Assembly: GCF_013407185.1 (NCBI RefSeq)
Contig: NZ_CP026995.1
Span: 1,261,913-1,325,912, forward strand
From: Nitrosopumilus ureiphilus
GTDB taxonomy: Archaea > Thermoproteota > Nitrososphaeria > Nitrososphaerales > Nitrosopumilaceae
Reading direction: 5' to 3'
DNA length: 64,000 bases
Within the stretch, counting starts at the first letter, position 1. Each line of letters begins with the position of its first letter. The notes under the pieces are model-generated. The model searched no databases. It was not told the origin of the DNA and worked only from the letters and a program-made list of their open reading frames with translations. Position numbers and translations under genes: made by a program. Positions 35,063-44,164 of the stretch are shown here, in pieces.

Positions 35063-37556
35063 CTTTGAATTCTTGTCTCATTCGTCTAAGGAGTTTCGAG
35101 TTGATTCTAATTCTTTCCAGTGTTTGTGTTTGAGTCCTCTCAGTTCCAGGCGTAGGATTTTTTGTGAAGAATGCTTTGATTTCTTTTTCCATAGAGTCAT
35201 CTGCCACAGAAGAGATACTGGCCACAATTCTATTAAACAAAGGATTTCCATGTCCCACTTTTTTGTTTAATTTTTTCCAATTTTTCTTCAACCAGGGCCA
35301 CAGAACCTTATCACCGTATGGATTTGCGGCAACTTTCATAATTGGTAATTGCATATTTTGTGAACGAACACTTGGAGTTTGAGAAAAGTCAAGTGATCTG
35401 AGTAAGAGTTTTTTGTCTTTGAATCCACACATGGCACCAAGGAATCGAAGTTTTTCTTCCATGGTTTTTGCATTCTTGTATAGTTTTGTTAATTCTACAT
35501 GAGTTTTTGAATTTCCATTCCATGCAGCAATAGAGCAAATTGGTTCTACTAAATCAGGGGAGATAGAACCAGGAGATTTTAGGAATTTTTTGTATCTCCT
35601 AAGAGCGTCATCTGTAACCTCATCATCATTCATTTTTCCCAATGCAGAAATTACAAAAGAACGTAAGAGCACATCAGTGTGTTTGTCTGATTTTTTTGGT
35701 TCCCATCCTAAATTAAATAAAATTTTTCTAAAATAGTTTACAGCATAACTTCTAATCTCTTCTGCGAATTTTTCATCAAATGCTCTGAAATACAAAGAAG
35801 TCAGATTGTGTGCAACGTTGACTGATGCAAGATAACTATCTTCATCAAAGTAAGCATCAGAAAAGTCCAGATAATTTCGGACTTGTTCATCACCTGAAAC
35901 ACAAAGGGAGAACAAATCATTTTGAATTGCCCATCTATCAATTGCAGGTATGCGCTTTTCATCTACTAACATTTTCAAATCAAGAAGAATTCCTTCATCG
36001 TATTTTACACGATAGAAACCTTTTCGTCCATAGTTAGCAACAAAGCCCACTGTATTTTTAGGCAATTTTATAGACATTGATTTTTTTGTAAAGAGTTTTT
36101 TAGAAATTTCATCATCTAATCCTAAAGATAACGGAATAGACCACAAGCCCTTGCTGAATTTTTTATCAGATTCAAGCAAGCATCTTTTCTGTTTTAGTTT
36201 GAGTATATTTCCATCTTGATTAACTTCAATTAATGGAAATCCAGGCTGTTTTAGCCACGTATTAACCATTGAAGAAACAGGCATTCCAGATGCTTTTCCA
36301 ATTGCATTCCACAAATCTTGTCCTTCAGCGTTTTTGTATTTGAAATCAGACAGATATTTTTTGAGACCTTTTTGGAAATTTGGTTCCCCAACATAATACT
36401 CAAGCATTCGCAGAATACAGCCGCCTTTATCATAAGAAATCGCATCAAAGATTTCTCGAATTTCAGCAGGAGAGTTTACTGTAACATCAATTGGATGTGT
36501 TGTTTTTAGTGAATCAAGACCCATTGCAACATTCATTGCATCCTCAATGAATTGATCCCACAAATCCCATTCAGGATAAAATTTGTCTACAAACTTTGTA
36601 GCCATAAATGTTGCAAAGCTTTCATTTAGCCACAAATCATTCCACCATTTCATAGTAACTAAATTTCCAAACCATTGATGAGCAATCTCATGTGAGATTA
36701 CTTCTGCAATGAATTGTTTTGTTCTAGTTGAAGATGTTTTAGGATCATAAAGCAGGATTGTCTCTCTGAATGTAATTGCACCCCAGTTTTCCATTGCGCC
36801 TGCTGCAAAGTCAGGTACGGCAATTAAATCAAGTTTAGGTAAAGGATATTTTATTCCAAAATATTTTTCATAAGATATTAGAAGTTTTTTTCCTAGTTTT
36901 AAGGAAAATTTCCCTTTTGATTTGTTTCCCTTTGTTGTGACAACTCTAATCTGAGTCTTGCCAATTTTACCTGTAAGATACTCAAATTCCCCAACACCAA
37001 GATAGATCAAATATGTTGAAACAATCGGTGTCTTTCCAAAATTGTAAATTGTTTTACTGCCAATTTTTTTCTTTGATTTAACGGGCATGTTAGATATTGC
37101 TGAAAATTTATTGTCGGCAATTATTGAAATTTCAAATGTGGCCTTTGCTTCAGGTTCATCCCAGCACGGAAATGCACGTCTAGCGTCTGCTGCTTCAAAT
37201 TGTGTTGTAGCAAGATATTTTGTTTTGCCACTTTGTTGGTACTGGCTTCTATAAAATCCAAGAAGTCTATCATTTAAAATTCCTTGAAATTCAATGTTGA
37301 TGACAACTTTACCTTTGATTTTTTCACCTAATTTGATTTGTAATTCTTCTTTTTTCTCATTTAATACTGGAGTTGATTTGATAAGATTTCCTCTAAATTT
37401 TACATTGCACGATGTAATTCTTATCTCAGCACAATTCATGGAAATTGTACTTGTCGACTTTTTACAATTAACAGTAATTGATTCAGTTCCAGAAAATGTG
37501 AATTTTTTAAGATCAGGCTCAAAAGTTAATGCATAGTTAATTGGAATAACGTCCAC
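35055..37556 (-). CDS. M1-family zinc aminopeptidase
   Basis: An 833-residue enzyme starting at GTG. The exopeptidase motif GAMENWG and the zinc site HEIAHQWFGNLV with a downstream NESFATFMA Glu are present. The N-terminal beta domain, thermolysin-like core and long helical C-terminal domain match tricorn interacting factor F2/F3 and human aminopeptidase relatives. It trims N-terminal residues from peptides released by the proteasome. There is no signal peptide, so it acts in the cytoplasm. Confidence 0.95.
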   Translation of the reverse strand: MDVIPINYALTFEPDLKKFTFSGTESITVNCKKSTSTISMNCAEIRITSCNVKFRGNLIKSTPVLNEKKEELQIKLGEKIKGKVVINIEFQGILNDRLLGFYRSQYQQSGKTKYLATTQFEAADARRAFPCWDEPEAKATFEISIIADNKFSAISNMPVKSKKKIGSKTIYNFGKTPIVSTYLIYLGVGEFEYLTGKIGKTQIRVVTTKGNKSKGKFSLKLGKKLLISYEKYFGIKYPLPKLDLIAVPDFAAGAMENWGAITFRETILLYDPKTSSTRTKQFIAEVISHEIAHQWFGNLVTMKWWNDLWLNESFATFMATKFVDKFYPEWDLWDQFIEDAMNVAMGLDSLKTTHPIDVTVNSPAEIREIFDAISYDKGGCILRMLEYYVGEPNFQKGLKKYLSDFKYKNAEGQDLWNAIGKASGMPVSSMVNTWLKQPGFPLIEVNQDGNILKLKQKRCLLESDKKFSKGLWSIPLSLGLDDEISKKLFTKKSMSIKLPKNTVGFVANYGRKGFYRVKYDEGILLDLKMLVDEKRIPAIDRWAIQNDLFSLCVSGDEQVRNYLDFSDAYFDEDSYLASVNVAHNLTSLYFRAFDEKFAEEIRSYAVNYFRKILFNLGWEPKKSDKHTDVLLRSFVISALGKMNDDEVTDDALRRYKKFLKSPGSISPDLVEPICSIAAWNGNSKTHVELTKLYKNAKTMEEKLRFLGAMCGFKDKKLLLRSLDFSQTPSVRSQNMQLPIMKVAANPYGDKVLWPWLKKNWKKLNKKVGHGNPLFNRIVASISSVADDSMEKEIKAFFTKNPTPGTERTQTQTLERIRINSKLLRRMRQEFKDG

Positions 37557-37612
37557 GACTGAGATACTTTACTTAGGCTTTAAGTAGATTTTCCATCTTC
37601 GATTTTCAGAGA

Positions 37613-37774
37613 TCATGTCCATGGATCAGATCTCTCATCCCAGGAAACTGCATTGAATTCATTTTCAGATAGTGAAACACTATCACGAATGCCCAAAAGC
37701 AGACATTCATCTGAGCAATGAGTTAGCTCTGAAATTTTCATGAATTTTCCACAGTTTTCACAGTATTGGCCCAT
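37613..37774 (-). CDS. Small cysteine-rich zinc-binding protein
   Basis: A 53-residue frame, ATG to TGA. CENC near the start and CSDEC about 12 residues later form a likely zinc site; the remainder is acidic. It lies 57 bp upstream of the aminopeptidase on the same strand. Family unknown. Confidence 0.55.
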   Translation of the reverse strand: MGQYCENCGKFMKISELTHCSDECLLLGIRDSVSLSENEFNAVSWDERSDPWT

Positions 37775-37925
37775 TTCTCAATTCACTAATGCTTTTGCAC
37801 TATTTCCATTAGGGTTTTAAGAGTAGAATCAGACTATAAAATAATCCACAATTATCATTTCTGAGAACAAATGCTCTAAGAGTAATAGATCCAACTTATA
37901 TGATATCTAACTTTGATTTTGTTAA

Positions 37926-38513
37926 TTGGATTCAAAAACAATAAAATCACAGCAGCATCCACCAAAAAAAGAAAAAACACGCAGTGTGACTTATCGTTTA
38001 CCAGTAAAATTAGTTGAAGAAATAGAGACCGAAGCTAGTAATCACAACATATCACACAATGTTATGGCAAGACAAATTTTAGAAAAATACATTCGATGGG
38101 ACAGATATACAGAAAAAATAGGCATCATTCCAGTACCAAAAAAAATTCTAGATATCTTCGGAGTGGAAATGAATTCACAAGACATCAATGAAATCATCAA
38201 TGTGATAAAGCCAATAATTAAAGACACAGTGTTATTTATCAAAGGAGAGTATGATTTGAAAAGATGTATTGAGACATTAGAAGATTATATGCGAGCATCA
38301 GGAATGAAATCAGATCACAGAGTAGAAGGAACAATACATCATTTTGTTATTCAACATGAGCTTGGAAGTAATTGGTCAATTTTTACAGAACAATTACTGC
38401 AAGAAATATTCCATGAATTCTTACCTGATACAAAAATGAAATCTCAAACAACTGAATCAACTGTTGTCGCATCAATTGTATTAGGTGAAGATTTTAGTGA
38501 ACATGATTATTAA
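37926..38513 (+). CDS. Ribbon-helix-helix-type DNA-binding protein
   Basis: A 195-residue protein starting at TTG. Residues 15-60 are an Arc/CopG-like ribbon-helix-helix (RSVTYRLPVKLVEEIETEAS, then VMARQILEKYIRWD). Residues 65-195 form an alpha/beta domain with no known motif (MDxxx absent; PVPKKILDIFGVEMNSQD is conserved-looking). Likely a transcriptional repressor with its own sensor domain. It converges on the next wHTH gene 15 bp away. Confidence 0.7.
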   Translation: MDSKTIKSQQHPPKKEKTRSVTYRLPVKLVEEIETEASNHNISHNVMARQILEKYIRWDRYTEKIGIIPVPKKILDIFGVEMNSQDINEIINVIKPIIKDTVLFIKGEYDLKRCIETLEDYMRASGMKSDHRVEGTIHHFVIQHELGSNWSIFTEQLLQEIFHEFLPDTKMKSQTTESTVVASIVLGEDFSEHDY

Positions 38514-38528
38514 AAAATTAGAAAAAGA

Positions 38529-38858
38529 TTAATTTTTGTTAAAAACCACATCAACAGCAAGTTTTCCATCACAGAATTGGGTATTGACTTCTTTAATTTT
38601 GCTCTTATACAAAAAGAGTCGTTTACCTTCATCAGTGATTATTCCAGAAGTGCGAATCATGTGAGAGTCATGAAGTTGTTGAATTCGTCTATACACAGTA
38701 CTCAGCGGAATATCTTTTTCACGAGATATCTCAATTGCAGATTTTGGAGCACCCATTATTGATTCGAGAATAAATCTACAATACTTGTCAGAAAGGATTT
38801 CAAGAAAAACTTCTTTTCTTTCTGGCTCTTCAATTTTTAATTGGTTCAAGATTTGCAT
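38529..38858 (-). CDS. ArsR-like winged-helix protein
   Basis: A 109-residue protein. A helix-turn-helix (YCRFILESIMGAPKSAIEIS, then DIPLSTVYRRIQQLHDSHMI) is followed by a wing and a beta tail (GKLAVDVVF). The tail resembles that of the 202-residue regulator at 3,417, suggesting a shared thaumarchaeal regulator family. Target unknown. Confidence 0.75.
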   Translation of the reverse strand: MQILNQLKIEEPERKEVFLEILSDKYCRFILESIMGAPKSAIEISREKDIPLSTVYRRIQQLHDSHMIRTSGIITDEGKRLFLYKSKIKEVNTQFCDGKLAVDVVFNKN

Positions 38859-38948
38859 ATTGTCTTTAGGTAATTTTTAGATATAATTAGTGAGTAGACA
38901 GTTCTGTGCAGTGCAAGACAAACTTTATGGAAATATGAGAATAATAAA

Positions 38949-39869
38949 TTAAAGTTCAGATTTTGTAGTTTGATCTGCTTTTAATCCCTTGTATCGATTT
39001 CTGATTGTAACCTCTGTGACGCCTGCAGCTTCTGCAAGGTCTCGTTGAGTGATTGCGACTCCGTTATGAACACATGACAGGTATAATGCAGTTGCTGCAA
39101 GTCCCATAGGATCTTTTCCTGCTGATTCCTTTCGCTCTTGTGCATCTTTAAGCACCTTAACTGCATAACGTTTTGTTTTCTCAGAAATATCCAGTTTGCT
39201 TGAAATTCTTGCAATACACTGAATTGAATCTACAACAGGCATTTTTAATTCCAATTCATGATGGAGTAATCTATAGCATCTTGCGATATCTTTTCGCTTT
39301 ACATTTGCAGCATCTGCAATATCTTTTAGAGTTCTAGGAGTTTCAGTATCTCTGCATGCAGCATATAGTGATGCTGCAATCATTGCAGCAATTGATCTTC
39401 CACGTACTAGTTTTTTCTCCAATGCTTTTCTGTAAATGTATGATGCTTTTTCAAGAACATTTGCAGGAATTGCAACCTTGTCTTTTAATTTATTTAAATC
39501 ACTTAGTGCTTGTCGGAGATTTCTATCAATTGGCTCATGAACTTGGCTCCTACTATCCCAAGTTCTGAGTCTCTCAATTGTACTTTTCATAGATGTAGAA
39601 AGTGGTTTTCCAGACGCATCCTTGTTTATTGGATTGATCACAGTGGATAACCCCATATCATGAATCATCAGCGATGATGGAGCACCAGTTCTAGCAGGAT
39701 CTGTGCCGCCCTCTTTTGAAAATGATCTCCACTCAGGCCCTGAATCTTGTAATGTCTCAGAAATCACAAAACCGCATTTACCACAAAATCTTTCTCCAGT
39801 TGTATCATCAGTAAGTAAAGAATTTTTTCCGCAACGCAAACAAAGAGAATTTTGATTTGTCGTAACCAT
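38949..39869 (-). CDS. tfb: Transcription initiation factor TFB
   Basis: A 306-residue TFB. The N-terminal zinc ribbon is CLRCGKNSLLTDD with FCGKCG, then the B-reader (GPEWRSFSKEGGTDPARTG), then two cyclin folds (ASYIYRKALEKKLVRGRSIA; CIARISSKLDISEKTKRYA) and the recognition helix (TQRDLAEAAGVTEVTIRNRY). It recruits RNA polymerase to TBP-bound promoters. It is closely similar over its whole length to the TFB at 45,347. Confidence 0.97.
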   Translation of the reverse strand: MVTTNQNSLCLRCGKNSLLTDDTTGERFCGKCGFVISETLQDSGPEWRSFSKEGGTDPARTGAPSSLMIHDMGLSTVINPINKDASGKPLSTSMKSTIERLRTWDSRSQVHEPIDRNLRQALSDLNKLKDKVAIPANVLEKASYIYRKALEKKLVRGRSIAAMIAASLYAACRDTETPRTLKDIADAANVKRKDIARCYRLLHHELELKMPVVDSIQCIARISSKLDISEKTKRYAVKVLKDAQERKESAGKDPMGLAATALYLSCVHNGVAITQRDLAEAAGVTEVTIRNRYKGLKADQTTKSEL

Positions 39870-39880
39870 GTAGGATAACC

Positions 39881-40165
39881 TTATGCTTCTGCCCTTTTTA
39901 GGGAAATCTCAATTGATGAAACGTCTCTGTTTCTGCCATCTTGAGATACTAGTGATTCTGAGCCAATTTTAACATCGCCAATAACAAATGCAGGTTTTGT
40001 TTTCTGCAACACTATTTGAGCTACATCCACTGCGTGTGCAATAGTCATCCCTCTGGCTTTAATTGTGACTATTGGCATAGTAGCTAGTTGGATGATTGCT
40101 GATGTGACATAGGTCATCAATGGTTTTTTTCCAATGAAAATCGTATCTTTAGAATTGTTTGACAT
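39881..40165 (-). CDS. albA: Alba-family chromatin protein
   Basis: I chose the ATG at 40165 (MSNNSKDTIFIGKKPLMTY), giving 94 residues, over one seven codons earlier, because Alba starts with this short polar lead. The motif GKKPLMTYVTSAIIQLA, with the DNA-binding Lys pair, and TIKARGMTIAHAVDVAQI are typical. Alba coats DNA or RNA as dimers. It lies 12 bp upstream of the TFB gene on the same strand. Confidence 0.92.
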   Translation of the reverse strand: MSNNSKDTIFIGKKPLMTYVTSAIIQLATMPIVTIKARGMTIAHAVDVAQIVLQKTKPAFVIGDVKIGSESLVSQDGRNRDVSSIEISLKRAEA

Positions 40166-40305
40166 ATTGCATTCGTATTGGCGCATAATTTAAACTGAGT
40201 ATATGCAACTAGTCGCAAATTCTCTCAAAAAAAAGAAAAAAAGATTTTTGATTACTTGGAAATAATTTAGTTCAAAATTAATTAAACGAAACTAGTCTAA
40301 ATTCA

Positions 40306-40434
40306 TCAATTACGATGTTTTGGTAAACATTCTCGGCAATAGACTGGTCTGTCCGCTTTTGGTTCAAAAGGAACTTCAGATTCTTTGCCGCAGTCAGAAC
40401 ATGTACATTTGTACATTTTTCTATCTTCGGACAT
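40306..40434 (-). CDS. CxxC-x17-CxxC zinc-ribbon microprotein
   Basis: The ATG at 40434 gives a 42-residue protein, MSEDRKMYKCTCSDCGKES onward, followed by VPFEPKADRPVYCRECL. The pattern of two Cys pairs around V-P-F-x-P-x-x-x-R-P-V-Y is the recognised CxxC-x17-CxxC family seen across archaea and bacteria. Function unknown. Upstream frame extension to 40488 is unlikely. Confidence 0.8.
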   Translation of the reverse strand: MSEDRKMYKCTCSDCGKESEVPFEPKADRPVYCRECLPKHRN

Positions 40435-40510
40435 AATTAACTTGAATTTCTCAACTATAAGAACGGTAGGTAATTTAGAAAAAATCACAAAATATTGAAA
40501 TTGTTAGAAT

Positions 40511-40792
40511 TTATGCAATAACAGTAATTTCAGGACTAGGCATTCCACCATAGCCTGGATCAATTTTTTGCTTAGGATTCAGTGTTGTATCATGATGACA
40601 TGCTTTGTTACAAACAGGACAGAATTTTCTATCAAGTACAATGCACTGACAAATATGATTTTTCACATATGCTTGAGCGGCATTATTCCATTCTCCCGTC
40701 CCATTACAGTACACACAAGTATTTGGACCAGAGGCGCCAATTCCTTTACAAAAATCACATATGTCTTCGGTCATACCTATTATTTCTGACAT
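40511..40792 (-). CDS. DnaJ-type cysteine-rich zinc protein
   Basis: A 93-residue protein with CDFCKGIGASG, CVYCNGTGEW and CPVC, close to the CxxCxGxG repeats of the DnaJ zinc domain, without a J domain. Such proteins bind zinc and may act as small chaperones or in complex assembly. Function is not established here. Confidence 0.7.
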   Translation of the reverse strand: MSEIIGMTEDICDFCKGIGASGPNTCVYCNGTGEWNNAAQAYVKNHICQCIVLDRKFCPVCNKACHHDTTLNPKQKIDPGYGGMPSPEITVIA

Positions 40793-40902
40793 AGCCTAAT
40801 TTTTGAATCAATATATTTGAAGAGATTAGAGCATAGCACCTAAAAAACAGATTGACGAAAATCAAATAAACCCTTTAAAACACACAAAACATAGAATTAA
40901 TT

Positions 40903-41325
40903 ATGAAGCAAAAGACCGCATCACGAAGTATCAAAATCTTGGTTGCCAAGTTAGGTCTTGACGGTCATGATAGAGGAGCACTAGTACTTTGCAGAGCGTT
41001 CAGGGATGCAGGCATGGAAGTAATCTATTCAGGTCTTTTTGCAACCCCAGAAAGAATTGCACAGATTGCAGAAGATGAAGATGTAGATGCTGTTGCAATG
41101 AGTTTGCTAAATGGTGCACATGGAACTCTTTTTCCAAGAGTAGTAAAGGCATTAAAAAAGAAAGGCATCAATGATGTCCTCATCGTTGGTGGAGGAGTAA
41201 TTCCAGACATAGACCACAAAGATTTGATTAAATCTGGAGTAGATCATGTGTTTGGTCCAGGCACACCATTGCCAACAATTATCAGCCACATTACAACTGG
41301 TGTATCCAAATTAAGAAAAATATAA
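40903..41325 (+). CDS. Methylmalonyl-CoA mutase, B12-binding small subunit
   Basis: A 140-residue cobalamin-binding domain. The signature is KLGLDGHDRGA, where D-x-H-x-x-G supplies the lower cobalt-ligand His, followed by MSLLNGAHGTLFP and IVGGGVIPDIDHKDL. It completes the mutase whose barrel subunit is at 30,619. Separate genes for the two parts are usual in archaea. It lies about 8.7 kb from its partner and converges on ilvC. Confidence 0.95.
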   Translation: MKQKTASRSIKILVAKLGLDGHDRGALVLCRAFRDAGMEVIYSGLFATPERIAQIAEDEDVDAVAMSLLNGAHGTLFPRVVKALKKKGINDVLIVGGGVIPDIDHKDLIKSGVDHVFGPGTPLPTIISHITTGVSKLRKI

Positions 41326-41334
41326 GAAAAAAGA

Positions 41335-42333
41335 TTATTCTGTGGAATCAGGCCACATCATTTTACGCATGTCTTTACCAACTTTTTCAATTTGGTGTTC
41401 GTCATATTGTTTCATGTATTTGTCAAATGCATCTTTGCCGTTTTTCTGATATTCAGAAATCCACTCGCTGTTGAACGTACCATCTTGAATCATGGTAAGA
41501 ACTTTTTTCATGTTTTCTTTATTTGCAGAATCCATCACCATTGGCCCACGTGTTAGACCACCATATCTTGCGGTTTCACTTACACGTCTCCACATACCAT
41601 TAATTCCATATCTCTGAATCATATCTACGATGAGTTTGAGCTCATGTAAAACTTCAAAATATGCAATTTCAGGTTGATATCCTGCTTCAACAAGAGTCTC
41701 AAATGCATTTGTCACCATAGAAGCTGCACCACCACAAAGGTCTGCTTGTTCACCAAACCAATCAGTTTCTACTTCTTCTTTGAAAGTAGTTTTGATCAAT
41801 CCAGCTCTTGCACTTCCGATTGCTTTTGCAATTCCCAATGTTCTATCCCAAGATTTTCCTGTAAAATCTTGTTCAACTGCAACAATTGCAGGAGTTCCAA
41901 AATTGTCAAGATATGTTTCTCTAACTTTAGAACCTGGTCCTTTTGGGGCCACCATAATCAGGTCAACATTACTTGGAGCTTCAATCCATTTCCAATAGAT
42001 TGCAGCTGCATGAGAAAATGACAATGCTTTTCCTTCAGAAAGATTCGGTCCGATTTCATCCTTGTATACTTGACCTTGAATCATGTCAGGAATCAAAATG
42101 TGTATAATGTCTCCTTGTTTTGTTGCATCTGCAACAGACATTACTTTGTGACCATCAGCTTCTGCCTTTTTCCAGCTATTACCACCTTCTTTGAGACCAA
42201 TTATTACATTCAGACCAGAGTCTTTCATGTTGTTAGCCTGTGCGTCACCTTGGATTCCATAACCGATTACAGATACTGTTTGATCTTTAATAGGATCAAG
42301 GCTGATATCGTTATCCTTCCATGTTTTTGCCAT
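41335..42333 (-). CDS. ilvC: Ketol-acid reductoisomerase, class I
   Basis: A 332-residue enzyme with an N-terminal Rossmann fold (VIGYGIQGDAQANNM) and C-terminal knotted helical domain (ETDWFGEQADLCGG with metal Asp/Glu; EVLHELKLIVDMI; RRVSETARYGG). It converts acetolactate to dihydroxyisovalerate in valine and isoleucine synthesis. The usual G-S-Q-G-H-A loop reads G-I-Q-G-D-A here, which could affect cofactor binding. Confidence 0.96.
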   Translation of the reverse strand: MAKTWKDNDISLDPIKDQTVSVIGYGIQGDAQANNMKDSGLNVIIGLKEGGNSWKKAEADGHKVMSVADATKQGDIIHILIPDMIQGQVYKDEIGPNLSEGKALSFSHAAAIYWKWIEAPSNVDLIMVAPKGPGSKVRETYLDNFGTPAIVAVEQDFTGKSWDRTLGIAKAIGSARAGLIKTTFKEEVETDWFGEQADLCGGAASMVTNAFETLVEAGYQPEIAYFEVLHELKLIVDMIQRYGINGMWRRVSETARYGGLTRGPMVMDSANKENMKKVLTMIQDGTFNSEWISEYQKNGKDAFDKYMKQYDEHQIEKVGKDMRKMMWPDSTE

Positions 42334-42585
42334 GATTTTTTCAAGAATGCTGCAAATATTAACTAAATCAAATCATAGTATTATTATATCAAAATTATAA
42401 CAATTACCGATTTTTCTTCGAATTACAAATTATGTGGATATTTTGATTCGAGAGTACGCGCTAGTACTAACTCTTGAGTAATGTTCAATATCTCAATAGG
42501 CGTAAAATGAAAATATTACACTTTCAAATCATGTTTAGAAAACAATAGCTAGTCTTAAATAACGAAATTATGAATTTGGATTGTT

Positions 42586-42711
42586 ATGGTTGAAACTACC
42601 CGACAGGTAGAAATGTCAGAAAACAGAATTCAATTTTTAGAGGAAATCCAAGAGATAATCGATCAAGACAAAGATCTCTACGAGGCTTTTGCCAAAGAAA
42701 AATTTGAGTGA
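42586..42711 (+). CDS. Small acidic helical protein
   Basis: A 41-residue frame, ATG to TGA, reading SENRIQFLEEIQEIIDQDKD. Its stop is adjacent to the stop of the convergent Fic/Doc-like gene. Composition is protein-like and acidic. Function unknown; an antidote role for the neighbour would be speculation. Confidence 0.5.
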   Translation: MVETTRQVEMSENRIQFLEEIQEIIDQDKDLYEAFAKEKFE

Positions 42712-43131
42712 TTATTTTTTAACAACCTTTTTCATTAGATAAGTTTCAATGTCAGGATAAATCGAAGGATCACCTTCAGGTTTGTATGTAGTATCTTCTA
42801 ATAGTTTGAAATATTCTTGTTTTTCCCTCTTGTTTGCAAACTTTAAATCAAATCCATTTTTCTGTAAAAAATATTTAGTAACTGCTGTAGCGGTTGCTTT
42901 ATTACCATTTTTGAAAGATTGACCCCATACTAAACCTGATAGCAAGATAGATGCTTTTTTTATTATACGAATACGAGGATCAGGAATTGGATTAAACTCG
43001 TTAACATGTCTAAATGTACCATAAAATACTTCAATATCATCTAACCCAAAAGATTCACCCCTTTGTTCAACTATTAATTTATTCAATGCTACAATGTTTT
43101 CAATTACATTTCCAGTGAACATATCAGACAT
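42712..43131 (-). CDS. Fic/Doc-like protein with degenerate active-site motif
   Basis: A 139-residue helical protein in the style of Doc toxins. The core KASILLSGLVWGQSFKNGNKATATAVTKYFL aligns with the Fic motif HPFxDGNKRT, but the catalytic His is Gln and the acidic residue is Asn (QSFKNGNKAT). The nucleotide-positioning G-N-K remains. Fic proteins attach AMP or phosphate to targets; with these changes it may be inactive or use other chemistry. Confidence 0.65.
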   Translation of the reverse strand: MSDMFTGNVIENIVALNKLIVEQRGESFGLDDIEVFYGTFRHVNEFNPIPDPRIRIIKKASILLSGLVWGQSFKNGNKATATAVTKYFLQKNGFDLKFANKREKQEYFKLLEDTTYKPEGDPSIYPDIETYLMKKVVKK

Positions 43132-43337
43132 GCAAAAATTATGATTAATGGATTAAGTTAAACTTTATGCGTTATTAATTGTGAAAAGATCAAGATGATG
43201 GATAATTTTGATCAAAAATTAAATTAGTATAGGTTTGAAACACTAGGAATTTTATTGTAGATTATCTTTTCCTCTAAATCTTTCTTTTAATTTAGAATTT
43301 TTTTCTTGGTTTTATCAGTATCCCTCTAAAATGATAA

Positions 43338-43412
43338 CTATCCTTCCTTCTTCTTTGCTATTTTATCTTCAAAACTTCGCCTAGTTGTTGCTTGCAATAA
43401 TCTAGGATTCAT
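43338..43412 (-). CDS. Very small basic reading frame
   Basis: A 24-residue frame (MNPRLLQATTRRSFEDKIAK and tail) inside the 350-bp gap between 43,131 and 43,481. It is basic and protein-like but too short for confidence. I see nothing else in this gap. Confidence 0.25.
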   Translation of the reverse strand: MNPRLLQATTRRSFEDKIAKKKEG

Positions 43413-43480
43413 AGGATAACTTTTCGTAGATTGTTATAAAACTATATTTTGGCAGTTTCAGCAAATATTAACTATGAAAT

Positions 43481-43600
43481 TTAGATTTCAATTATTTTAT
43501 TACAAGAACGGCATTTTACAGTGACTTTTTTGCCGGCAAGCCTGACAAATCTCTTAGAACCGCATTTAGGACAAACAGGGCAAGCTCGGATAGATTTCAT
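43481..43600 (-). CDS. Small zinc-ribbon protein
   Basis: A 39-residue protein. It has ACPVCPKCGSKRF and KCRSC, giving a four- to five-Cys zinc site, with a basic core (VRLAGKKVTVKC). Its ATG overlaps the stop of nadM by one base (TAATG), so it is translationally coupled to that gene. Function unknown. Confidence 0.6.
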   Translation of the reverse strand: MKSIRACPVCPKCGSKRFVRLAGKKVTVKCRSCNKIIEI

Positions 43601-44130
43601 TAGTGCTCAGTAGGATTTGTATCGGATTTAGAAATTACTGCAAGCCTATTTTTTGCATTAATTTTTGTCAGCAATTCATAAACGGCATTGGGAACACAGT
43701 CCTTCCAGTTTTCATCAGAGACAATCATTGAGCGGATTTTAGTTGCATTGAATTGAGTTCTGTCTAAAAACACAGGAGTAACAACATCAATGCCAGAATC
43801 TCCTAATAACATTGAAACATAAGTGTTCCCGCTATACACTTTAGCAAAATTTGGTAATGCAGATTTTAGATATGATGCCCATGTAGCAACATTGAATTGG
43901 TTTTCTATAGATATGACAAAACATCGTGTAAGATCAAGTGAGGATTCCTTTAGAGAATTATGAATCATTTCGATTCGTTCACCTGCTGTAAAAGGATCTT
44001 TTTTCAAATAATTAAACTGAGAACTAGTAATTGCAATAATTACCTCATCACACTCATTGAGAATTTGTTTTGCCAAATCCAAATGTCCTAAATGAAAAGG
44101 CTGAAACCTTCCCATCATCAATCCTCGCAT
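43600..44130 (-). CDS. nadM: Nicotinamide-nucleotide adenylyltransferase, archaeal
   Basis: A 176-residue nucleotidyltransferase. The N-terminal GRFQPFHLGHLDL carries the HxGH motif, with ITSSQFNYLKKDPFTAGER for the second site and the C-terminal RTQFNATKIRSMI (the ISSTxxR analog). It forms NAD from NMN and ATP. NAD synthesis is completed with the NadE gene at 51,790. It lies between a coupled zinc-ribbon protein and the EF-Tu-like gene. Confidence 0.94.
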   Translation of the reverse strand: MRGLMMGRFQPFHLGHLDLAKQILNECDEVIIAITSSQFNYLKKDPFTAGERIEMIHNSLKESSLDLTRCFVISIENQFNVATWASYLKSALPNFAKVYSGNTYVSMLLGDSGIDVVTPVFLDRTQFNATKIRSMIVSDENWKDCVPNAVYELLTKINAKNRLAVISKSDTNPTEH

Positions 44131-44164
44131 AATTAATGATTAATTTTGATTTAATTAAATTAGT

